NCBI GenBank assembly: GCA_033964015.1
Contig: CM066913.1
Location: 21,971,854-22,035,853 of the forward strand
Reading direction: 5' to 3'
DNA: 64,000 nucleotides
From: Scolanthus callimorphus
Taxonomy: Eukaryota > Cnidaria > Anthozoa > Actiniaria > Edwardsiidae
Shown here: positions 47,801 to 57,883 of the stretch, in pieces
Layout of the letters: the number at the start of each line of letters is the position of its first letter
Numbering within the stretch: the first letter of the stretch is position 1
Program-made: the position numbers and the translations under genes
Notes under the pieces: generated by a model
The model's input: the letters and a program-made list of their open reading frames with translations, nothing else
Told to the model about the DNA's origin: nothing
Databases searched by the model: none

Positions 47801-48326
47801 TAAGTGCATGTATCACCCCTGATCTGACACAATTTCGACAAAAACACCACATAGACAGCTTTCGAATGACACATCAATAACGTTTATCGGATAAAACCCG
47901 CAATTGAAGTGCTGAAAAATATGGCATGCGGGTAGCCTGTGGAAAAGTGTCCCAAAGGCCCGGGATTCAAGGTTGTGCAATCAGAAGCAATTATCAGAAG
48001 CAAATGCAGCACGCGAAGTGACGAGATGAAGTTTAAACGCCGGTGTATCGAAAATGCGTGACCATTGCGTCACGACCAAATACATGCAAATGCTTCAACC
48101 ATGCTCGGTTGGTTGATAAGAAAGAACCTCTAGCGTGGGAGAGATGTTGGACAACATGGGGTGGGAAACGCTTGAAGAGCGCCGCAAAAAAGCACGTTTG
48201 GTCATGATATTCAAGGTAGATACTGCCCATGCCTGTACCAACACAACGACGTAGCCGACACACAAGTGAAAACTTTAAGTTGCCACAATCTAAGACCAAT
48301 TACCACATGTACTCATTTGATGTCAA

Positions 48327-48424
48327 GAACATTACGGGACTCGAACCTTCTACCTGAGAAGGCTGTGAAGGCACGTAGCTTGCCGGCCTTCAGAAAGGCC
48401 CTTTCTGCTTGACCACTAGACTGT
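48327..48424 (-). repeat. tRNA-like sequence with pol III boxes
   Basis: On the minus strand gtctagtggtcaagcag resembles an A box and ggttcgagtcc is an exact B box, but they are about 70 bp apart, too far for a simple tRNA. It is probably a tRNA pseudogene or the head of a SINE; a tRNA with intron is less likely. Confidence 0.4.
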
Positions 48425-48834
48425 TTATTTGTTTTTATAGCACTATCACTATTTTCTTAATTTTGCACTAGCACTCTATTGTTTTGTATTTTGTTACCTT
48501 CACAAGAATCTTCATAAGAAGGAGGTGAGGTTGTAAGGAAGAAGAAGAAGAAGGGCTCAAAGTCATGGGGCGAGTAATGATGACGCCGCCTTAGGCCATT
48601 GTTTTTATGCTAAACATGCCCCCGGTAAATGTGTTTATATCGTTTTTGTCCCTTGTCCTGTACTGGCTGCATGCTTGTCAGAAATATACTGACTATCCCT
48701 GGTTTTATTGGCAGATAAAGTTTTAAATGTTCGCAGGCTGGAAGCTGATGGAAATCCTTACAGAACTCTATTGATTTCGTCACTAATAGTTCGATTAGTA
48801 TTTCTAGTTATCATAATTCCATGGCAATGCTGTT

Positions 48835-49006
48835 TCAGAAGCAGTTCGGCCTGAATCCAGGATGCAATGTTAAGCAATTTGGCGGTGTTTCTACATCCGC
48901 CAAAACATCTCCGGTTCGCAGTTCAATGCAGCCATTCACTTCAGTACAGCATTTCGTTTCATACACGTTTTGCAAGAGCTCAACTCGACAGTTTCCACAT
49001 TTACAC
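48835..49006 (-). CDS. P2RX7 C-terminal-domain protein, last exon
   Basis: It reads CKCGNCRVELLQNVYETKCC, then a spacer and NCLTLHPGFRPNCF with a stop at 48837-48835. The CxCGxC...CC...C...HPGF pattern is the zinc-binding cysteine-rich P2RX7 C-terminal domain, which occurs in many stand-alone cnidarian proteins. The acceptor ttactag|G at 49007/49006 joins in phase with the upstream exon to rebuild W-C-K-C-G-N-C. Family members usually continue about 20-40 residues past HPGF, so this copy stops early. Confidence 0.7.
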
Positions 49007-49087
49007 CTAGTAATATAAGCAAATGATAACAGATACAGAATATAACGTGTAATTCACTTCAGTCAATTTCCTTTCGGTAGAGGTAAC

Positions 49088-49451
49088 CAGGTTTCGAGTA
49101 GAATTTCGCCATCAATTATTTTCTGCAGCTCCTGCTCTAGCTCAAGCGGTATATTATCCTCGAGCCATTCTGGATCGGCAAGCGGTTCGTCCGCGTCACA
49201 AACTCTTCTTCGTTTGGAGTTTCTATGGAGACTTACTGGCCGTCGCTTCCGTTGCCATCGGACTCCACTTCTTCATGGTAGTCAGCATTCTCGTTTATAT
49301 TTATCTGAACCACTCCAGGAATGAAATTATACTCCGAGTCATCGGACTCACAATACCATTCCGCAGAATTGAACATAGTATGAGCTAGTACCGGTATTCT
49401 GGTATTCACAGAAAGAACTGTATATTCAAGTATAGAAAAACTACGAAGCAC
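49088..49451 (-). CDS. P2RX7 C-terminal-domain protein, upstream exon
   Basis: The 3' part reads KRRRVCDADEPLADPEWLED, then IPLELEQELQKIIDGEILLE and TW, the helical lead-in typical before the Cys-rich domain. The donor is at 49088/49087 (CCTG|GTTACC), giving an 81-bp intron. The 5' part is an acidic frame (WYCESDDSEYNFIPG) in another phase; a one-base shift or short unseen intron near 49235-49260 must connect them. The true start is not fixed. It is either a real gene with a sequence error or a young pseudogene. Confidence 0.55.
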
Positions 49452-49689
49452 GAGAGCGCAAGCTAGGATCTGAGAAATGTTTCAGTCGTGGAATTATGCT
49501 TCTAGGACAATGGCCTAAGGCAATGTCACTCATCCAGGCCCTAATTTACTCGGTGTTTTTTTTAGTGCTAAATATTAAAATTTTATAACATATTTGGGCT
49601 TGTATGAAAGCACATATATTTTACAGGGATATTTTCGTAAAGCTTTATAGTTTTTGTCAAGTTTTTGCCAGATCAGAGGTGATGTGCAC

Positions 49690-49905
49690 TTTAAGAAAAT
49701 TTAAAACTACCGCTCATTTAGTCTATTTAAGACATTGAGCGGGAGCCCGGCCGTTAGCTATATTGTGACTAGAATAGCGAGTTTATAGTCTGCACAGGCA
49801 ACGAAAAGCGCCCACATAAAAAGTCATCTTAAAAAATCGAAATTGCTTTTAGATCCTAAATAAAGTTAGAGTAGCCTTTATTCGCTAAGTTGTTGTTGTT
49901 TTGAA
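49690..49905 (-). repeat. Fifth copy of the gagcggtag repeat family
   Basis: Inverse copy of the 47095-47800 family: ctaccgctcatttagtc, gagcgggagcccggccgtta, gtttatagtctgcacagg, cctttattcgctaag. Confidence 0.8.
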
Positions 49906-50083
49906 AATTGTGCCTTTGTCACGTTCTTACAAGTCACGCAACCCGTTGACATGGTGACCAAGTGCATCAAATAAAACGTCTCACTGGGTGTACCAGCCTT
50001 AACGAAAAACACTCTACGAAAGACATTTTATCTATCCTAGAGAATTTTTCGCATTTTCGTGGTGAAAAACACCCAATGCCTTA

Positions 50084-50342
50084 ATAGAGCGGATTTCACA
50101 TGACTGTCAAGACTTGTTATGTAATTGAGATTGCTTTGTGTTCTCATTGGCTACTGATTTTTCTCAGCCAATCAAATTCTGTAGTAAATACAATTGTGTA
50201 ATTACTCAGTAATTGGTTCTGCTTGCAATTGGCTGAGGAAAAAGCCATTTAGCAGCAAGTCGTGATTTATCTCGATTCTGATTGGCTAGTGATTGCTCGA
50301 TTGCAATTGTTTTCACGACAGTCATGTGAAAACCGCTCTATA
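50084..50342. mobile_element. MITE, ATAGAGYGGTTTTCACATGACTGTC family, copy 2
   Basis: Ends atagagcggatttcacatgactgtc and gacagtcatgtgaaaaccgctctat are inverted repeats. The interior matches the copy at 39532-39777 in inverse orientation. It sits about 180 bp upstream of the SLC5 start codon, where it could influence the promoter. Confidence 0.85.
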
Positions 50343-50521
50343 CATGAGTAGCCTTTCGCTATAGGTGCCAGACCCGATGCCAATTGTAGATGAAATTAAA
50401 TATCGGACGTCGTAACCTGCTGTATCCCTAGAGACAAAACCTGATACTAAGTTGTCAAGAGTTCAAATTGTTGCGAAAGTTTGGAAAACTCGGGACTTGG
50501 TGAACCAATTGACTGTAAAAT

Positions 50522-50856
50522 ATGGAGCAATTTAGCATCGCGGATTACATCGTGTTCAGTGTCATGCTCTTAATCTCTGCCGCAATTGTATCTTTTATGG
50601 CTGTGGGTTTGGGGGAGGAAAGAAGACAGCGGAAGAATACTTGTTGGGGAGTCGGAGCATGAGTATCGGCCCCGTCGCTGTCTCCTATCTAGTGTCCATA
50701 TTTTCGGGTATATCTCTACTTGGAATGCCATCGGAGATCTATACTTATGGCGTGCAGTACTATTTAGCGGTGTTCTCGTTTACCTTGATGTGTGGGATTA
50801 CTGTGGTGATATTTGTGCCTATGTTCAGGCAGCTCAATCTCACTAGCTTTACAGAG
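50522..50856 (+). CDS. SLC5-family sodium:solute symporter, exon 1
   Basis: The start ATG at 50522 gives MEQFSIADYIVFSVMLLISA (first membrane helix). The next part, in a frame shifted by one base near 50587, reads GKKTAEEYLLGSRSMSIGPV, then SGISLLGMPSEIYTYGVQYY and RQLNLTSFTE. This is the N-terminus of the SLC5 monocarboxylate/multivitamin branch (SMCT/SMVT-like), plasma-membrane proteins that couple Na+ influx to uptake of small organic anions or vitamins. The donor is ACAGAG|GTAATC, phase 0. One missing base (a G restores the frame) is either an assembly error or a real lesion. Confidence 0.75.
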
Positions 50857-51084
50857 GTAATCTAACTTTTTCGTCAGCAATACTTTTATTTCAAAGCACT
50901 ATAAACATTAATTGCGTAGTTTTAGCTACATGAATTTAGCGCTCCGTGCTAATCGTATTTATGAGACTACCCCTATTGACTGGAACAACATTTCCTTGAC
51001 AATTTTGTGTTGCAAATAACTTAAGTGCTCATCGTCTCATGTCTAGTGCCGCGAAAAGCTAAGCGAAGATTACCAGACTGACAG

Positions 51085-51261
51085 CACAGGGAGCTTTTGC
51101 AGAAACCTAGCCATGGGAACAGCTGAATTTCCCAAGGCACACGCATTGGAAGTTTTCGGAATTCACATGGATAGCCATGGGAAACTCGAACACTTCCCAT
51201 TCTTCTACCATGGGAAATTCAGCTTTTCCCATGGATGACGTTTCTGCCGAAATTCCCTGTG
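51085..51261. mobile_element. Intronic MITE with CACAGGGA ends
   Basis: cacagggag.ttttgcagaaac and gtttctgccgaaattccctgtg are inverted ends. Internal ccatgggaa and ttcccatgg words repeat in both orientations. It lies in SLC5 intron 1. Confidence 0.75.
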
Positions 51262-51787
51262 TAGGCAAAGCGATAGCAACACACAGCTATTTCGCGAGCG
51301 AGCAAGTACTGTTCTGATATATAAGACCCAGCTCCTGACAGCAATATTTGACCCAAAACTACTGTTTGATGCATTTTTATATGAGTATGAGAATGTGGTA
51401 AAATAACCACAAACGCGAACAACTTCGCTACGTTGAAGATTTTCAAAAGAAAAACCTTTGCCCTCAGATTACCTTGTCTAGGAAGGCAAACGACAACTGT
51501 CCCAGAAATAGAGGATATTACATGGCCGAGGCGGAGCCGGAGATCTTCGAATGTTGAAAAATTTATCTCACGAGTAAAGGCAACGAACGTGTGGGGAATT
51601 TTCAACACGAGAATTATAAAGTGTGTCAGTTATTTTCACGTGTGAAGTTCTCGCGCAGGAAATCACCTGGTATTTCTTTGGCCTTTACATAATAAATTGT
51701 CGTGTATAGGGATTAAAAAGTGACTTATTGACCAGGGGTGTATTTCTTTGCTACTTTTCTCATTAATGTAATTTTCATTTCTTTCAG

Positions 51788-51852
51788 TACTTAGAAAGAC
51801 GATTCTCAGTAAGCGTCAGGTGTTTGGGAGTGCGTTGTTCATTCTGCAATAT
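51788..51852 (+). CDS. SLC5-family symporter, exon 2
   Basis: After the acceptor ctttcag it reads YLERRFSVSVR and, one base shifted, FGSALFILQY, then the donor GTGAGT. This continues TE|YLERRFS from exon 1 and is the second/third helix region of SLC5 proteins. One missing base between R and F (near 51820) breaks the frame. Restored, the exon is 66 bp, phase 0 at both ends. Confidence 0.7.
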
Positions 51853-52445
51853 GTGAGTGTTACGGAGTGCTCTGGGGGTTGTTACTCCCGTATGGACTAC
51901 AACTATTGCAATAAGGTTGTCGGTATTGTGAGCGCCGTACGGGCGCAGAGCGATGGGTAGAAACAAAACATCACAGAGTTCTGATGATATCTCACTGGTC
52001 TGTAACTCTGTGAGCAAATTTCCATTCTGGGTACGTACGGCTTTCTTTACAAGAAATATCTGTATACCGGGACGACCCACTGGTAGCCTGCGTTGCAAGC
52101 GTCTCCTATAGGTTTCATAGTTCAGAGAAACGTTTGAGCGAATTTTTGGCCGCTCGAGAAATAGGACGAGCAAAAAAATGCCCTTGACCCATTTTCAACA
52201 TATCCTCTAGCCCGAATTACCATGAATGGGTAAGTGGATTTTGCACTTCAATTACCTGACTAGTACATGACATACACAATAATACATACATAAAATACAT
52301 TACTAATACATTTATCTTCGTTCTATTAAAAACTATGAATAGAGCCAAGCGAATGTGTATAGATAAACATCTAAAATAGTGCGAACCCTCCACTCCATCC
52401 CACACCAACAACCAATTAACTACCTTTTTTCTTGTTTCTCCATAG

Positions 52446-52497
52446 TGTCTGTACCTGCCTGTTGTTCTGTACGCTCCATCGCTCGCTCTGGAAGCAG
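52446..52497 (+). CDS. SLC5-family symporter, exon 3
   Basis: The acceptor tttctccatag precedes CLYLPVVLYAPSLALEA, the conserved helix (usual form VVLYAPSLALEAVTG), and the donor GTAATA follows at 52498. The exon is 52 bp, phase 0 in and phase 1 out, matching exon 4. Confidence 0.8.
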
Positions 52498-52979
52498 GTA
52501 ATAGAGTACGGTTTGTGTTCAAAACAGGTGGTTATAGAGTACATTGATTTTTCGGAACTGGAAAGTGTCTATGATTTAGTAAAGTAAAGACTCAGGACAG
52601 GAAACAATCACTCAAGGCAAAACAAGGCCTACTCTGGGACCTTATCTCATCTCGCAGCTCCTAATTGGCACTTTCTCCTCATCTCGCTTTATCTCGCCTT
52701 ATCCCGCCTTTCAATTGGACCATTTCCCCCTTGAGCCTGCGTAGCGGCTCTAAAAGGGAAGGGAGTCGGGGCGAGCGAAAACCGGAAATAGCGCGGGCCG
52801 CAAGGGGTTCTGGGAAGGGAGGAAGTGAGAGCCTGCAAGAGGACCATTGTTTGGACTTTGCCGCCCCTTTGACGAGACAGCGTGACCTCAGTTTGTGGTT
52901 TCGAATAACTGTCAAAATCAACCATTCAATAAACTGAAAGTGCTCTTCTGCTGTTTATTTTTCGATATTTTGCTCTTTG

Positions 52980-53710
52980 TATTGGCAATTCTCGGCGAAG
53001 TTACTGCGAGGATCGAATCTAGAGACAAGTAATAATTTAGAACAGCGATTTAGAACAGCGCGCGACGAACTTGGGGCCTGTAGCGCTCTCGGCGGATCTA
53101 TATTTACACAATCGAGTACTTCCCTGCGAAGATACCGTCCCTAACTTGTCCAGTCGCTTGTGTTTCTCTCTCAGAAGAGAACAAAGATCAAATCTTTCAT
53201 CCTTGTTTATATCGTCCCGCTAAAGAGCATCATTGCCGATCAGATTCTGGAACGGCAAAATACAAACTCTGCTCTTCTTCTGTTTATTTTGCTGTTTGTT
53301 TTGGCAATTCTCGGCGAAGTTCCAGCGAGGATCAAGCCTAGAGATAGAGATTCTCTGCTAGCAGAGGCCTCTAGGGAAATATAGAGAAAAGAGGAGCAGG
53401 TAACCCAAGAGACAACAACAACAAGTAATAATTTATAGACTTAGAACAGCGACGAACTTGGGGTCTGTAGCGCTCTCGGCGGATCTATATTACACAATCG
53501 AGTACTTCCCAGCGATTAACAGCAAGCACTCAGGGATTCCAATTCCAGAATCTGATCGGCAATGATGCTCTTTAGCGAGCTGATACCAAGGACGAAAGAT
53601 TTGATCTTCGTTTCTTCTGAGAGAGGCGCCGACTGGAAAACAAAACTCGACTTGCCAAATCCCGTTGGCATAACGGCGAGAACATCGTTACGGCAAAATA
53701 AATGAATCTG
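52980..53710. pseudogene. Rearranged RecQ-like helicase fragments
   Basis: On the minus strand at 53710-53545 frames read NDVLAVMPTGFGKSSFVF (Walker A: PTGFGKS) and LKSIIADQILE, the first motifs of RecQ-type DNA helicases. The same LKSIIADQILE block occurs on the plus strand at about 53217-53250. A noncoding block (caattctcggcgaagtt...gtagcgctctcggcggatc) occurs twice, about 321-350 bp apart. The protein is a broken capture or the relic of the element's own helicase. Confidence 0.6.
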
Positions 53711-54116
53711 CGCTTCTTAAAACACAAAATCCGGCCCTTTAAGTTCCTTTAAAGGCGACAAAATAACCGCTAAACAGGCCAGAAAGTTCTCCTCTTATCG
53801 TCCACTCCGCGTCAACCATTTCTGAAGTTGTGAACGTGATAAAGCCACGCTGTAGCGCCCGCAAATGTAATAAACCCGCAAATGTAATTAGGTTTCACCC
53901 GCAAATGTAATAAACCCGCAAATGTAATAAGGTTTTACCCGCAAATGTAATAAACCCGCAAATGTAATAATAACTAGAACGTTTTTGATAAAGTCAAAAA
54001 CCGAATTTACAGGATAATCACATGTGGCTATATAAGTTTCCATAGTAACAGTGTATACGTAACAATATACTCAATTTACAAATCAACTACCATCTTGGAT
54101 CAGACTTTATTTTCTA

Positions 54117-54187
54117 ATTTTCTTGGTCTGTCAAATATTCATATGCAAATCTATGCAGATGACCAATATTTGACAGACCAAGAAAAT
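54117..54187. repeat. Perfect 23-bp inverted repeat
   Basis: attttcttggtctgtcaaat.. at 54117-54139 and its exact complement at 54165-54187, loop 25 bases. Confidence 0.85.
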
Positions 54188-54439
54188 AATACCTTACAAA
54201 AAATGAAACATCAATTAAAACGAGTTTAGTGCAGGAAAGGGCCGTTTAAAAGTCCTCGCACTTCATTACGGTCTACTGCCCGAGACGAGAACAAACAATA
54301 GCGGCCTGATTGACTCACATTTGTTAAAACACTAAAATCCTCGAGACCTTGCTCAACTACGGAGGATTTTCGGGTTTATTAAATTTGCAAGTAAAGCTTT
54401 ATTACCAGAATAATCAAAGATCACTCTAATTAAAGCACA

Positions 54440-54760
54440 ATCTGACTGCACCCCCTAGACTCGAGACAGCTTTGACCATGTTTGGTGGTCCACGAGCGTT
54501 TTATTGAATTTAATCATTTGCGCCAGTCCCCCTGATCTCGAGTGCACCCACCTTGACAATGTCTCTGTAACCCCTTGACTTGTAGACAACTTTGCCCAAG
54601 TTTTGTGGCCCGAGTGTTGCGCTTCTGAGATATCGAATTTTATTTTATTTGCACCCCCTTGATATTGTAACTACACCACCCTTGACGATGTCACTGTACC
54701 CCCTTGACTCGTAGACAACTTTGCCCAAGTTTGGTGACCCGAGAGTGTTGCGTTCTTGAT
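54440..54760. repeat. Diverged satellite units lacking the CRE core
   Basis: Units of about 119 bp contain gtagacaactttgcccaagttt.gtg.cccgag.gtgttgcg.tct. The aactttgcccaagtttggtgac segment matches aactttacccaagtttggtcac in the CRE array at 7.9-8.5 kb, so these are probably ancient relatives that lost the TGACGTCA core. Confidence 0.6.
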
Positions 54761-55773
54761 CCGCGTTCGAGTTATTGACATGAAATCCAGGCAGAAATAC
54801 ATAGTCAGTCCAAAATCTCGGATTCAAGCTGTCATCCAAACCCACGGCACCTACTCGCGAGATCCACGGGACGCCATTAGTATGCGGTCTTCCACCGCAA
54901 CAATTGCGGGTTTATTACATTTGCGGGTAAAACCTTATTACATTTGCGGGTTTATTACATTTGCGGGTAATTATTACATTTGCGGGCGCTACACACGCGA
55001 CCTGTCACTCATTTCGACCGGCTCGACCAATTGCATTTCTCGTCCTCTCAGTGAACGAGTAACAAAGTCCAAACAATGATCCTCTTGCAGGCTCTCCCTT
55101 CCCAGAACCCCTTGCGGCCCGCGCTATTTCCGGTTTTCACTCGCCCCGACTCCCTCCCCTTCCCTTTTAGAGCCACTACGCAGGCTACCCTTATCTCGCC
55201 TTTCAATTGGACCATTTTCTCGCCATATCTCGCTTTATCTCCCATAAACTCGCGCCGAGATAAGGTCCCAGAGTAGACCAAAAACAAATCTGTTAAGGTG
55301 GATCGACCCAGTAATTTTGCACCCATGCCAACCAATTTTGAACCTCTCATATAAAAACAGTTTGATTTATACAGCGCAGCCAATATAACACACATACTAC
55401 CCATAGACCGAAATACATTTCAGCACAAAAGTTAGGGAGATTGGAGTTAGTATCACGTGACAATCGGGACACGCTTATTTCTACTCTCACCCCAGTTTCA
55501 GGCTGTACCGACATTTTTTCGATAAATGCTCTACGGTACCTCGAGATTGACTGATTACCTACGTGTAACCGAAGTTGGACTAAATTCTACAAGCCCGATC
55601 TGAAGATATTTTAGGAGTTATAAATCAGGGCTATAATTTATGTAGAATCCAGTGTTATGATTTAACATGGCAGAGTTTGGTACTTCATGGTTATAAATTG
55701 AAAGTTTTTATAGCTCATTCTATTTGTGTATGTTTGAGGAAGTTCATGGTTTTTATTAGAATTAAATATTTCT

Positions 55774-56536
55774 TTGCGATTTCGAAAAGGATACAAATGT
55801 AACTATCAGCATAATGGCTCCACGTATCAGCTTACTGCGAAATTTGGACCTACTTTCACGAAATTTGGACTGATTTGAAAAATCGTAGTTTTTTCACTTC
55901 AAATTTTTGGACGACTCCAAGTGATCAATGTAAAGTTTGTCTCCAAAGTTTCACATTAATTGAAATCCTCTATGGTTATCAACTGTGGACGCAAATATCG
56001 ATAAATATTGGATGGATTCGTGTAGTTTCTGCTCAGGAACTAGCTTTTGTTCTTCGTTCGGCACAAAATCGAATTCCAATGGGGTACACGTTGATATTCG
56101 CGCGTGACTGCTCTCCGAATCGTCCCCGACACATGGTAATTAAATGCATAACAAAAGACCGAAAAACCTAAGAAAATTATCATACATCGGAGACTAGCCA
56201 AGCTAAGAAAAGCCCACGTGCGACCCATTGGAATTCGATCTTGTGCCGAACGGGGAACAATAGGAAATCCCAGAGTAGAAACTACAGAAATCGATCCAAT
56301 ATTTACCGATCTTTGCGTTCCCAGTTGACAGCCTTAGAGGATTTCAATTAATATGAAACGTTGGAGACCAATTTTACATTGATCCATTCGAGTCGTCCAA
56401 AAATTTGAAGCGAAAAAAACTACGATATTTTTAAATCAGACGAAATTTCGTGAAAGTAGGCCCAAATTTCGCGTTGAGCTGATGCGTGGGGCAATTATGT
56501 TGATACTTACATTTCTATATTTTTCGAAATCGCAAA
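55774..56536. repeat. 763-bp near-palindrome nested in the TTAA element
   Basis: Ends tttgcgatttcgaaa and tttcgaaatcgcaaa begin arms of ~370 bp that pair almost to the centre near 56155. The small frames inside (55875-56171) are one arm of this palindrome, not a gene. Confidence 0.8.
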
Positions 56537-56559
56537 ATAATATTTAATTTGTATAGGTA

Positions 56560-56690
56560 ATCATACGACTTCACGACTTCGAGTTCAATTTGGGATTAAT
56601 TCCACGAGTGAGTTTTTCAAAAAGTATCAAAATTTGAGCACGAGTGTAATTAATCCCAAATTGAACGAGAATAGTCACATGATTACTTAT
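56560..56690. repeat. Foldback with gagttcaatttgggattaat arms
   Basis: Inverted arms gtaatcat..gacttc..cgagttcaatttgggattaatt (56563-56606) and aattaatcccaaattgaacg..gtcac.tgattac (56650-56684). Confidence 0.75.
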
Positions 56691-57664
56691 TAATAATATA
56701 GATGCAAAAATTTTCAGAGAAAGACAGCAGGTTTGCCGCCATCACAAATGCACCGAACGCGTGTCAAACAAACGAGCAAAGTACAAAACCTAAATAAACT
56801 TAAATAAACTTTAGACACAACAAATTCATTTTATACAACAAGGAGGTGGAATTCTGTTTTGTCAATCATCAACTTTATTAGATTCCAAGGTAGGTAAAAT
56901 AACATAGGAGAGCCTGGCAGGTTCCATTTTTAGACAGTTTGAAAAGCCCATTTCGCGGTTAAAAACGCAGCACTGTGGAAAACCTGTATTTAACACCAAA
57001 GAGAGGCTCAAGCGGGCACTGTTTTTTCAAGCGCGCGTGTTGTTCAAATGGCGGGAAGAAAAGCTGAGAAATACATTTTCGCCACTACTGGCAGGTAGAT
57101 CGAAATGACTTGCTACAGTATTTTGGCAAAGGGAAGTGCCCACAGAGAACATTGCCCGCCTGAGCCTCTCTTTGGCGTATACAGGGATTTTAACCGCGAA
57201 ATGGGCTATTGCTTTGCCTTTTGAATCAAAAATAGTTGTTTGTGCATTTTCGGTCAAGGCAAAATATTGCCCAGAAAGGTATACATAGCTAGATAAACTT
57301 CCACAGAAGACATACCTGAAGTCTTCTCTTGTGTGTAAACTTTCTTGTAACTCCATAAGGAATTCACATTTTGCTTTCCACAATTTTCCGTAGATGAATT
57401 TCATGAAAAGAAACCGATTCTTCCTCCATCTAGGAGTCATTTTTCAGAGCCATCGATCTCCAACTTTTCGGGGGGTGGCGTGAGACAGCTAGCAAGCATT
57501 TGATTGGCTCGTACGCAAAATCCATTGTTTATTAGCCAATCAGCTTCGTGAAATACTTGCACTCATTTGAGTCCAAATTACTTTTTTGCAGTGCAAATTA
57601 CTTTTGTAATTGCACTGCTCTCGACCAATCAGAATCAAGAAAATTTTACATCTATATTATTAGA
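56691..57664. mobile_element. ~970-bp element with taataatatagatg ends
   Basis: taataatatagatgcaaaaattttc at the left and gaaaattttacatctatattatta at the right are inverted ends. An internal inverted repeat (56945-57027 against 57146-57208) includes the repeated cccatttcgcggttaaaa and gagaggctcaagcgggc. A 137-codon minus-strand frame (57027-57440) lies partly in this inverted repeat and has no recognised domain. Confidence 0.55.
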
Positions 57665-57741
57665 ATCACAAGAATCATAACCATGAAGTACCAAACTCTG
57701 ACATATTTATTCACTACACTGAATTTTACATAAATTATAGC

Positions 57742-57883
57742 CCTGGGGCCGGTTCCTGAAAGGTTGGATAAAGTTATCCACGGATAAAAGTTATCTTTTG
57801 CATAGGTTTTGTTCAGGATTTATCCGTTGGATAAGCGATTATCCACCGAAAACTCTTAACTGGCCTTCTAGAACCGGCTCCTG
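57742..57883. mobile_element. 140-bp MITE
   Basis: Imperfect inverted ends ggggccggttcctgaaa and agaaccggctcctg, with internal ggataa..ttatcc pairs (ttggataaagttatccac, ggataagcgattatccac). It interrupts the right arm of the 2.9-kb element, so it is younger. Confidence 0.65.

Larger units (their letters stand above)
53852..54992. mobile_element. 1.1-kb foldback element with cccgcaaatgtaataaa arrays at both ends
   Basis: The left end is gtagcgcccgcaaatgtaat followed by six cccgcaaatgtaat units to about 53969. The right end (54900-54992) is the inverted equivalent with four units ending attacatttgcgggcgctac. The element is nested in the 52629-55276 transposon. Its interior contains satellite-like repeats and a hairpin but no protein. 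Confidence 0.8.
52629..55276. mobile_element. 2.6-kb element with ~240-bp terminal inverted repeats
   Basis: The left terminus ctactctgggaccttatctc at 52629 and its complement ending at 55276 begin arms of about 240 bp that stay similar through aaaccggaaatagcgcgggc and caaacaatg. Inside are tandem and inverted pieces of a RecQ-like helicase and a second, 1.1-kb foldback element. No transposase was recognised, so the superfamily is open. Confidence 0.75.

Noticed and set aside
55048..55404. 118-codon minus-strand frame
   Set aside because: Lies across the terminal repeats of two adjacent elements; no domain.
55875..56228. Frames within the 763-bp palindrome
   Set aside because: Each lies in an arm of a noncoding inverted repeat.
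57027..57440. 137-codon minus-strand frame
   Set aside because: Partly made of an inverted repeat within a foldback element; no recognisable family.
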